Source of the DNA: Silene conica
Lineage: Eukaryota > Streptophyta > Magnoliopsida > Caryophyllales > Caryophyllaceae
Length of the DNA stretch: 64,000 bases
Direction of reading: 5' to 3'
Assembly (NCBI GenBank): GCA_029255685.2
Contig: CM055311.2
Span: 18,994,952 to 19,058,951 of the forward strand
Shown: positions 44,560 through 55,642 of the stretch, in pieces
Numbering within the stretch: the first letter of the stretch is position 1
Layout: each line of letters starts with the position of its first letter
Translations under genes and position numbers: made by a program
The notes under the pieces: generated by a model
The model's database searches: none
What the model was told of the DNA's origin: nothing
Seen by the model: the letters and a program-made list of their open reading frames with translations, nothing else

Positions 44560-45243
44560 TATATTCATCTCATTCTTCCAATGTAATCCCCACTATTTCT
44601 CCCTCTCTCAATTTCCTCTTAGCGGTCAAAATACTTTTCAAGAACTAAAAGTAATAAATGATGGATCGGGTTGAATATCATAAATATTACGGAGTATATT
44701 ATACTACGCATAAATTTATTAGACAAAATGAATAGAATATGGAGATGATTTTTTCATGTATTTTGTGTTTCCTCTCAATGTTTTTTCATGTATTTTGTGT
44801 TTGACATATGCTATTTTTTCATACAGTGTAAAATTAATAACGTGAAATTATCAATTAGCCACCTAAACTCAATAATTGAATCGTAAATACTCACTCATGA
44901 AGTCAATAGTTTAAACTCTGAATTGTCTATCCCACTTATTGTTTACTCGATGATCCGCCATTGCAGGGGTGTTCATTAACTCAAAATTGAACCTTAACCA
45001 AACTTTGTTGACCGAAAACCAAACTAGAGTAAAATGTTGACCATGGATGGACTCTTAACCGTGACCTCGTTCTTACACAAATTCTTGTTTAGGATTGAGG
45101 TAACCGTCTTAAACCTAAAACTCTCAAATAGCATAGTAAGACGAACACAAGAAAGAAATTTGTCTTATCTATAGAAATGAGATTGTTACAAACCCCGCTT
45201 TAGTAGAGTTAGAATCATCTGCGTTACCTCAAAAGTAATGAAT
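44560..45243. other. AT-rich intergenic DNA
   Basis: No frame, RNA gene or element end that I can support. A TTTTTTCATGTATTTTGTGTTT-type phrase occurs twice near 44750-44805. Confidence 0.4.
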
Positions 45244-45534
45244 AGTTTATTATCTTTAATCATTTTTATATATTATTTCCCTACATATTAACATACATTA
45301 CTTAAAGCTGTCAAAAGGTAATGAAAAAGAAGAGTAATGAAGATTCAAATCGATTTCAAAAACAAATTGATATTAAACCATATATGGAGTTTATTATCTT
45401 TAATCATTTTTATATATTATTTCCCTACATATTAACATACATTACTTAAAACTGTCAAAAGTTAAAAAAAAAGAAGAGCAATGAAGATTCAAATCGATTT
45501 CAAAAACAAATTGATATTAAACCATATATGGAGT
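45244..45534. repeat. 144-bp tandem duplication
   Basis: Copies at 45244-45387 and 45388-45534 both run from AGTTTATTATC to ACCATATATGG and are almost identical, so the duplication is recent. Non-coding. Confidence 0.9.
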
Positions 45535-45784
45535 ACAAAAACAAGTTGTGACGCCTTTGATTGGCCAAAAGGCTGAAAACGTCAACAAGCGTATACGAGT
45601 ACAAATATTTTATTCTTCGGAAAATGAATAATTAAAATGAATTTGATGGTGAATTTAAGGTCAAACGAGGTCACTCTTTACACAACGAATCATTTTCGTC
45701 AAAAGAATACTACCATTAAACTCAAAGATAATGTCGTGATGTAACTTCTCTTTCTTTTTCCTCCCAAAAATTGACCATTAAACC

Positions 45785-47695
45785 GGAAGATGATACACAT
45801 CCATAATGTGTATGACTTTTTCCATACACAACCAATCCTATTATGAACACGTGGCAAACTCAAGTTAGCATGTATAGGTTAGTTTAGGGTCAAGTTAGTA
45901 AATTAACATTTGTAGTTGACTTGATTGGTTAACATCTAGTTAATTTATTTATTTATTTATGGAATGTAATTAATATATATATATATGAATAATAATTTAT
46001 ACATTTTAATTAATCAATTTTATTTTATTAATATATTAAAATATTTTAGGGTTCATCAAGTTTTCGCAAATTTATGAAATGTTTATTGTTTTAATTCCAT
46101 TTTAATTATTTTATTTTAATTATTCCATTTTAATTGATGTAATTAAACCGATTTTTTATTAAGTATAACATTATTGTTCAACAAACCGGATTAAACTCAA
46201 TCACACTAACTTAATGATGATCGTACTCGATCAAACTTAATCATGATCACAATCGATCAATAAATGATCAAACTCAATCATACTAAATTAATTAAATCGA
46301 TTGATTAAAAAGTTAATCAACATCAAAATTAAAAAGATCAGTTGACAAATCCATTGACAATATCAATTTTATTGTTTATATTTATTTTCCGCACGTTTTT
46401 ATTTTCATTGTACTTTTTATTTACTGAATAAATAATTACAATATTTTTATTATCCGTTTTGTATTTATATTATTGTTTTTTTGCATAATACAAATCTTGG
46501 CCTAAATACAGAACGTATTATTCGGAAATAAAAATAAATTTCATAAGAGTATTTTTGCTTAGTAAGTAGTTTTCCGTTATAAAGGAGAGAGAAACGAAAA
46601 TAAATATTATAATATCAGTGAGTAATCTTCCGAAATTAATTATCTTCGATTGATCAACACGTTAATGAACATCAAAATCGACAAAAGTTGAGGAAAAAGG
46701 TGGAAAAAAACGTTGCTATTGAGGTTCGAACACGCATGCACTTAGATGTTTGTATTTTGCAAGTAATCTTGTAACCAACTAAGCAAGGGTATCAACACAT
46801 CTATTTAGCAACTACATATCTTTATATTATTCAATGTAGTTCATATTATTCGTTTACATCTAATTTAGTTTTTCACCTATTCATTTCCTTATTTTTAAAC
46901 ATTTAGTGATTTATTTCTTTATTTTTAAAACAAATTATTGTTAGCTTAAATCTTTTCATTTGACCATATCTTATTGTTGAGATTTTTATGCAAAAAAAAA
47001 ATCTTCCTTAGATAATTCACATTTGGTGATAAAATTTGGAGGGAAATATTATCTTTTTGTTTAAATTGTATGCAAAAATATCTTTTCCTTAATATTTACT
47101 GTTAATCTTGATTATTAATCAAATTAATTTAGTGTTGATCTAATTTTAATTTGACGATTGAATTTAGGATTATCTAAATTTAATTTGACGATTTGATCTT
47201 GATTAATGTTTTGATTAATATAAATATTTTAGGGTAAATGATTTAGTTAAATTATATATGTGTTCAACAATTGATCATGGATTCTGATCTCGATCACGAT
47301 TAATTTTTGATGAACTTAATCACGATTGATTAAATTATTTCAGGGTAAATTGATTAGATAAATTATTTAAGAACAAATGAAACAATGAAAAATTCTCATT
47401 TAATTTAAATGAAACAATTAAAAAACTAATAAAATTACTATTTAATTTATTAGTGAAATTAATTAAGTAAAATAAATAATGTGTAAAACAATTAAGTAAA
47501 ATAAATAATGTGTAAAATAATAGAAATTCCATAAATTAATTAAATACATATAGTTAACTTAGTTAACTACATATGCTAATTTACTAACATAACCCTAATC
47601 TAACTACAATAAATTAACTTGAGTTTGACACGTGTCATAATGTGATTGATTGTGTATGAATTTTTCATACACATTGTGTATGTGTAGCCTTTTTG
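45785..47695. mobile_element. Mutator-like non-autonomous element with long terminal inverted repeats
   Basis: 1911 bp, flanked by the 9-bp target duplication CATTAAACC (45776-45784 and 47696-47704). The terminal inverted repeats extend about 170-200 bp and share AATGTGTATG, CATACACAA, ACGTG and AAACTCAAGTTA in the same order. The interior is AT-rich, with recurring GATCA words and a tRNA-like GAGGTTCGAACACGCATGC block near 46721. No transposase. Confidence 0.82.
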
Positions 47696-47704
47696 CATTA
47701 AACC

Positions 47705-50700
47705 ACAACAATTAATATTACTCCCAATCAAATTTCCGACCATGCCGGTTTTGCAAAATGGTTAGAACTTGCTAAGATTAAAAAAAGGGAACAATTTCAC
47801 CTAGCTCATATACATCATAATAACCAAGGAAAATAAAAAATCATGAATTAAGTACTCCCCCGCCCCGTCTCAATTATAGAAAAAATTGAAAATGATAAAC
47901 AAACGATTAACATAGAGGATAAAAAACCTTAATTATCTCGTTCACGTGATTTACACACATCTCTTCGATATTTTCGAAATATGAGTAGTAAATAATAAAA
48001 TACACATCCAATGATATTTCAACTACTGATTAATAATACTCATCCGAATTTGTTGTTTGAATGAATTAATCTCTGTTTGAGTGGCGGTAAAAGTAGACAT
48101 GAATATATAAATCGCAGATGATACAATGCAGCGATGCGAGATTCGATTCTGGACCTATTGATCATAATAACTCCGCCGTAACTACCCGACTAAGAAATCT
48201 CCGGTAAAACGAGTCAAATGTTAACATACTATTAACTTCACATAAATTCACAAAATCAGATAAATAATTACGGAGTATATAATTCTGATGCATGCTAAAA
48301 TAAATTGATCAATTCGCTGTTCATCATTCATAATTCATCGAAATTTTAAAAACAGATGTAAAATTCATCAAAAATGAACATTAAACTGATTAATCAACAA
48401 GTACCTGAAACGCACGAGATGAATATTCTGTAAACTTACCTTTTGAAGCAGGAAAAAGGAATTTTGATCAACTTTCCACCTAAACACGACGTAATAAAGT
48501 TCTTCCGTAACCACTGAATAACAACGACAAGAAAAAAAACCTCAGTAAATTGAAGAAAAACAATTTCAATTAACACTCTCAACAAAAAAATTAACCAGAA
48601 TTTCATCATAATTCTTCCGATAAATGAAGAAAATCAAATGATTCATTTACCTGAAAGTTCGAAGCTCAAAATCTGAGATTGTTCGTCGAATTTAAGCAAA
48701 AACTACTCTGTACTTCTATCAATACTATCAACAAAAATTCAAGCAGAACTTCAGCAAAATAAGCATCAATAAATTCCGAAACAAATTAAATTCACAAAAT
48801 CAGAGTATAAATTAACCTGAAAATTGGAGGCTGAAAATCTGAGATTATTTATCCTATAAAATCAACAAAAAATTAAAACAGAATTTGAACAGATATTCAT
48901 GAAATAAAAGAAGAAAATCAGCGGATTCCGTTACTTGAAAGTTTTTGAGTTCAAAATCTGAGATTGTTCAAGAAATAAAAAAAGTAGAGAGAGAAAGTTA
49001 AAAAATTTGTCTGGTTAGAGCTGGAAAAATAGAGAGCAACTAAAAGGACTGCTACTTGATTTGGAGCTACATAAACCAACCTCTTTTTTATTCTTATTTT
49101 TTTTGTTTAGGTGATAATGGAATCTTAATTTTAGTAGAGCTGGATTTTGATTTTTGGTGTGTGAATTCTGAAATGTCTTACATTTATCACGAGCAAATGG
49201 GATGACAATATGACAGTGTGTATACAAATTATTGCTATTTTCAATGGGCCACTTACGTTTGCTGATTGAATCGGACCCAATGTCTGTCTTACTCTCCTAC
49301 TATTACGTACTCCGTATTTGTTAGTAAAACGCAGATTATGGTTAAGTCGGCCTCACACGTCTTAAACTCGTAAAATGGGGTTTAAATTGGCGTTATGTGT
49401 TTTATACTCGTAAAATGGGTCTAAGTGATGGGTAAAACAAAATTTAGAATATCGAAAGAATGATAAACTCGTGTTTTATAATATATTTTGACTTGTTTTA
49501 ATGTTTAAGACAATGTCATATTAAAAGAACCAGTTCCTTATTAAAATTTCGCTCTTCCATTCCACCCTTATCATTTCGTTGTTGGAATCCAAACATATAT
49601 ACTCCTTAAAATGTTGATTTTGATTATAATTAATTAAGTGAAACTTTATAGATAAATATACTCGTAATTTCAACATAAGAAGTACCTATAATATATAAGT
49701 GGAGAAATTATATTTAGAATAAAAATTAATAAAGACTTGACAAAATTGACAAACCCGAATAATTCAAACCTATCCACCTAATTTGAGTATCAAACCTTTA
49801 ATAATAATTAGCGAAAACTCCTCCTAAAATCCCTTTCAAAGTTTCACCCTTTGAACTTTGCTTCAAAGAATGATTTTATTTTATTTTATTTTAATTCAAA
49901 ATACTACAATTTCTCATTTTATATCATTTTTGTAAGTAGCTTACTATTTGTCTTTGGACTTTATTCAATTTATTAGTTCATTTAGTTTACTTCACGTTAG
50001 ATTCATTAAGCTTATTTTAATTCACCCAAAATCAGTTTAAGTAAGTTAAAAAAATATCGAGAGTGAAAAAGGTTAAAAGTTTGAAAAGGAGTTGATCATG
50101 GGCTGGTCTAGTTTAGCCCTACCCAAAGCATTAAATTAACCCAATTGTGTGGGTCAGGCACAAAGTGCGGGCCTATTTTATGGGCGCAAACCTGGTCCGT
50201 GCAGCTTTCAAGGCAAATTGGGATAATAATCTTTACTCTCAAAATGACTTTAGAATTCTTCATCTATACAATCTAATTAAAAGGATACCTAAAATAATGT
50301 GACATGACAAATTTATAATAGGACGTGGCATATTTAAATGTGACGCGGCATATTTTTAATGTGACATGTCAAATTAATGTGACATGGATTATCAATTATT
50401 ATTATTAAATGACATTAATTTAAATTATTTATTTATAAATTAATTTAATTCACTTATTTATAATATTAAAGGATATTATATTATTATAAATATATTTTGT
50501 ATATTAAATATATTCTTTTCCAAAATTTATATAACTCTTCCAAATTTACATCAAAATTTGATAATTCATAATTTAATATTGACATTTAATTGAATTTGTT
50601 TAATTACGCATGTTAATAAATTTCATAATGCATAATTAAAATTGAAATTTTTGTAGTAAAACATGTTACTAATTAATTAAAGCATTTCATATTACTTAAC

Positions 50701-50897
50701 ATCCACCATTTTTATTAACATTTCTCCTATTTAATTGATTTTATTTAATTAAACATGACAATAAATTGATTAAAACTCTTCATAATACTTAACACCCATC
50801 AAATTATTTAAAATTTTTTCCTATTTAATTAATTTTTTAATATATTATGTTAATAAATTGATTAATACTTTTCTATACTATATAGCTAAAAGGTAAC
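47705..50897. other. AT-rich intergenic region with a degenerate tandem repeat
   Basis: Within it, a unit of about 150 bp occurs three times in diverged form (about 48588-48990), each with AAAATCTGAGATT and an acceptor- or donor-like CTGAAA phrase. On the minus strand these read as exon-like pieces ending CAG/GTAA or CAG/GTTA. Near 50290-50390 a GTGACATG/GACGTGGCATA phrase repeats. No protein-coding gene is visible. Confidence 0.5.
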
Positions 50898-51604
50898 TGA
50901 TAAGTGCCCAATTTGTACCGCTTTTATCCTAGTTCTCTTTGGATCCCGACTCGTTTCGAGTCGGTTTAACCCTTTTATTCTTGCATTTTAGACGTGATTT
51001 CGTATTCTATGATTTTGTGTCGTATATTGCATTTTTGGAGTAAAATCGATCAAACAAGAGCGGAAACGAAAGGCTTGAAAGAAAACAAGAACAAAGGAAG
51101 AAGTGAAGAAGGAATATGCATCCTCATCCGGGCCCCATTCGGCATCCGGGGTCCCGAATGAGACCTCGGGCCCCTCACCTTTGCAAATACAATGTCGAGA
51201 CTTGCAAGTTTTGAGATTGTATTCTTATTCGGGCCCCAACTGACATCCAGGGTCTCGGATAAGAGTATTACCTGGCAACCCATACTTGAGCTTGGAAATC
51301 AACTAAATGAAGGCTCACTCGGTGGCCCGGCATCTGGCCGGCCGGATGAGAATGCATGCTAATTCAAATTGTTTAAGGCAAATGCCGAAAGTTGGGAAGT
51401 TTGGAAATGTATTCTTATCTGGGCCCCAACCGGCATCCGAGGTCCCGGATAAGAATAGCTGCCACTTGATACTTGGTTCTTGGAAAATCAAAGAAGGAGC
51501 TTCATCCGGTGGCCCGACATCCGGCCACCCGGATAAGAATACATGACAAGCTTAATTCTCAAATGCAAATGTCGAGAGTTGAAGATTCCAAGTTTATATT
51601 CTCA
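50898..51604 (+). repeat. Athila-like LTR, left part, split by the CACTA element (fossil)
   Basis: Starts TGATAAGTGCCC and has GGATCCCGACTCG, similar in layout to the LTRs at 27917 and 62737. Five palindromic CATCCGG-type modules lie near 51120, 51226, 51310, 51412 and 51500. The continuation is at 61651. No pol or gag is visible, so it could be a solo LTR or a fragment. Confidence 0.65.
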
Positions 51605-51687
51605 CACTACAAGAATAATCAAAACAGGCGACGGAAAAATGGCGACTGTAGTGTGTAGTCGCCAATTTGGCGACTGAAGGTTAAGTT

Positions 51688-52961
51688 TGTAACACCCCTA
51701 TTTATTTAAGAGCCTTTAGCAAGACATTCTCAAATAAATAGAGCTGTTACCATCTCGGAATGTCCGAGGTAGTGAATAACAAAGTAAACAAACCAAAATA
51801 CTTTATATAAAAACTGATTAAATTTAAAGCTTTGATATTACAACTATTACGCAAAGAATAAAAGTACAACTGATAACATCTAAGTATGTGACCTAATTCT
51901 AAGTAGGTCTAAGCCATGTCTCTCTCCTTGCCCAAGCTCCTAGTCCATCTGTCTCTGACCTGTAGAATCTACTCCCCATTTCGGATCATCGTAGGTGTAC
52001 ACGAATACACTGTCAACCTCGCGGTTGAGTAGGATAACACAATAATAAATAATGCAACAAATATGATATGCAAATGCCATGATATGCTCGAGCTCAATCA
52101 CAATCTCAGTCTCAAACCCGAAACACCCAGCCATACCGAACCTCCCGGCAGACTATAATCGGCCGTCGCCGAACACCAGCTCAACAGCTGATAAGACACC
52201 AGGCCTGGTCTGCAGAACCACCCTGGGCTTTATATTAGAACAATATCTGAATCACATCTTGCTCAGTAACCAATGCATATGCATGCTCATGAATGCAACA
52301 ATACTCTTAATCAATCATGCTATTGATTAATGCAATGCTCGTGCAAATAATAAAAATCAATACTCAATCCAGCCAATGTCATTCTCATATCAATCATGCT
52401 CGGCATCCATATAACACACAATCCAAAATCCATTCATAACACATTATAGAGTATAGTGCCAGTGTATCCTACCTGGATAGCAATATAATCAAATAGCAAG
52501 CCAGCAAGTAAACAGAGTTATGCCACTTCAATACCGTCACCTAACAATTAACAGAAGTATACAATCACTACTCATTCCAAAACTAATTGTACTCCCGTCT
52601 ACTTAGCTTATTCATGAGCTTAATTAAATAAAACAATCACGACACAACGATTATAAAATACATAATTACTAACTAATATAATGATATAAACAAATATAAT
52701 ATATCAATTAATCAAATTAACTAATTAAATAACATATTACACATAACGAGACCGTATTAAACACGACTACTTCAATTAGCTTGATTAACCCGTCTTTATT
52801 ACTTTTATAACTAAACTTCGATTAAATAAACGAACATAGAAAATATATAGTCAACTATCGATAACCGTCACATTCTTGTATAACAAAATTACTTACTAAC
52901 TTAATCATTAACTATTATGAACAAAATTACTAATAATAATAAACATAATAATAATAATAAC

Positions 52962-53003
<42 letters not shown>

Positions 53004-54610
53004 TTATGATGTTGTTGATAAAACCACAACACCACCACTAAAATAATAATAATAATATAATAATAATAAATATAATAATAACAATAACACAAACGCAGTA
53101 CAGCAATTACGAGAGTATAGCAATTAAGATAACACCGAAGAACACAAACACGTACACACTTGAGTACCCTCCTTCACGTCATCACCGCCACCATTATGAC
53201 CACCCACAACCACCAACACTGGTCACAATCCCTAGCCCACACTACCGGCCACGACTTACCCAACTTGGCCACCACTCTCAGCCCTCAGAACCACCCTAAA
53301 CATCCTTGTCAAAACGCCTGCAAACACACAACTAACAGTGTATAAACTGTTTTTGGTCAGACCCGCCTTGTTCCCGTCCTCACCACGACTACCACCATGG
53401 CCCATACCACCTCTGGCCACCACCCTTGTCACCACTGACTCACGGTGGTTCCAGGGTTGGTCCACTCGAGCCCTCGTCCGCTTATGACACCCGACAAAAC
53501 CGCCACAAAACCCGACACCAACAGCCTGCTCTCCTCTATTTTCTACCTCCTACCCCGTGTTACTTGTCTTGTTTCTCCGAGCACGGCCGTCATTAACACT
53601 CTACCTATGACCACCACCTCCGTACCAAAGTGGCTACCCATAACCCTAGAAAACGCCACCCACCAACCATGTATAAAACACATCCCTAAGGTTCCCAGAA
53701 ACCCGACTGAAACAGCCCCTTACCCGTTACCCCTGCTCTGTTTTCAATCCAACCACCACCACCACGGTGGTTGTCACGGCCTGGGTCAAGGTCTGAGTGG
53801 TCATCGTCTATTCTAGGGTTCGGGTCAGTCCTAAGGTGAGTCTAGTCTCAGTCCCATGGTTCAGATATAAACGGATCAACAAGCATATACATAAGACCGT
53901 CACAATTAAAACAATTATAAACGAAAGCTTACACATACATCCACGGTGGTTGACGATGAGTAGGCTGGTGTTTGAGGTAGTAGTATGGAGGCAGTCGTTG
54001 GGGTAGATGATGATAGGGTTTTACGAGATATGGAGGCTGATAACATAGGGTTGTAGATGCTATGTTATGTCGATGTTTATGAATTAGGTTTATGTTGTTT
54101 TACTTAGTATTAGACGGAGATGTCGATGGGTTATACCCTTACCCAAGTCCAAGCCCTTTACCAAAGATCCATCACGCAACTCGAGGTCATATACGACTAC
54201 ATCCCGATCTTTATTTCGTAACTTAAAATTAACGAAACATATAAATAATTATATTAATTAAATTAAATTAATTATAATAATATGAAATTATTAGTACTTA
54301 TAAAAAAAATTAAATTTAAATATAATTACGACTTAAATAATAAAACAAATATAAATAAGAAATAAATATAAGATAGGAAATGTATTTAATTAAAAATATA
54401 TTATCAAAATAAAGAAATACGAAAGAAATGACATTTCATGACATAATCATCAAATATAAAAATGATTATGAATTACGAAATAATCGTAGAAATACGATTT
54501 CTAAAACAATAACAATTCTCGTAAAATATTTTCTAAACATTCCGTTTGAAATACGTTTATAAAACACGTTTTGACAGTTGTTGACCGATGCTAAAATACG
54601 GGGTATTACA
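51688..54610. mobile_element. 2.9-kb solo LTR inside the CACTA element, Tekay-like gypsy (fossil)
   Basis: Runs from TGTAACACCCC to GGGGTATTACA and is flanked by the 5-bp duplication AAGTT (51683-51687 and 54611-54615) within the subterminal repeats of the CACTA element. No primer-binding site, gag or pol is present. Length and ends resemble long LTRs of chromovirus Tekay elements; the lineage is inferred. It contains a TAA microsatellite and Pro/Thr-rich frames that look fortuitous. Confidence 0.75.
52928..53076. repeat. TAA/AAT microsatellite
   Basis: A long run of TAA triplets with small interruptions, within the solo LTR. Confidence 0.95.
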
Positions 54611-54612
54611 AA

Positions 54613-54900
54613 GTTTGGCGACTGAAACCAGTCGCTATTTTGGCGACTGTATGTTTTCCCAAACTTTTTTACCACCGACAGAAAATGGCGACTGAAGTTT
54701 ACTTTTGGCGACTGATGCCAGTCGCCATTTTTGGCGCCAAATTTTGGCGTCTGACAATGCAGTCGCCATAATATAATAGTGCAGTCGCCAAATTGGCGAC
54801 TGAAAATGTCGGTCGCCAAAATATAGTATTGCAGTCGCCAATTTGGCGACTGAAGCTGTCAGTCGCCAAATCACATGTATGCAGTCGCCAATTTTCGCGA
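54613..54900. repeat. 5' subterminal repeat array of the CACTA element
   Basis: At least ten GGCGACTG or CAGTCGCC octamers in both orientations, many paired as small inverted repeats. In En/Spm elements such subterminal motifs bind the element-encoded regulatory protein. The array begins at about 51640 and is split by the LTR insertion. Confidence 0.88.
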
Positions 54901-55642
54901 TATGAAATCGCAAAAGTTACAGCCTCTTCATTTCGCAAACACAAACACAAACATAAACACAAACGCAAACACACCCACTCACACAAACACCCCCAACCCA
55001 CCACCAGGCGACAGCACCCGCCACCACCCGCAGCCACCACCCGCCGCCACCACCTACAGCCAGCAACCGCCGCCACCACCCGCCACTTCCACCTTTATTT
55101 ATCGAATTAAAGGTTTGTTATTCTTTTTAGTTTAATTTCAGTTTTTAATTTTATTGTTGTTTTATTTTGTCAATTTAGTAATGTAGTAGCCAATTAGGAC
55201 CGTCTTAGCTTATTAGGTTGTAGTCAATTAGGTTGTAGTAACCAATTGTGATGTTAAGTGGATAAATTGGGGGTTAGGGTTTATATGAAATTGGGGGTTA
55301 GGGTTTTTATGTCGATTAAGACGATGTTTTTGCCTTATTAATGTTGTTATGCTTATAATTGTTAGTTAATTATGTCAAATTAGTTATTAGGGTTTGTAAA
55401 AATTGGGGATTTTTTGATAAGTTATTATTTGGGGTGTGTAAATTATGGTTGTTTAAGTTAATTAGTGTGTAAATATAAATTACCTTAGTTTATTAGGTTG
55501 TAAATAATGGAGATTTTTGATGTTAGTGTTTATAAATAATGAAGATTTTTGATAAGTTGTTATTATCCTATAGATGATTAAGGTTGTTGTGTAAGTTATT
55601 TTATTGTTGAATGTTAATTTACGAATTTATGTTTAGATTAAA
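54901..55642 (+). other. 5' region of the CACTA transposase gene
   Basis: An ACAAACAC/CCACC-rich stretch (54935-55090) is followed by AT-rich DNA with repeated TTAGGGTTT and TTGGGGGTTAG phrases. It probably holds the promoter, 5' UTR and intron of the transposase. A clear donor is not fixed. Confidence 0.5.

Noticed and set aside
47850-47872. Lone TACTCCCCCGCC Stowaway-like end
   Set aside because: No matching inverted end found nearby, so no element is called.
53160-54006. Several Pro/Thr/His-rich frames inside the 2.9-kb LTR
   Set aside because: Composition follows CCACC-rich DNA; no domain is recognisable and the frames overlap on both strands.
54699-55135. Frames through the GGCGACTG array and the CCACC-rich stretch
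   Set aside because: Repeat-driven translations within CACTA non-coding DNA.
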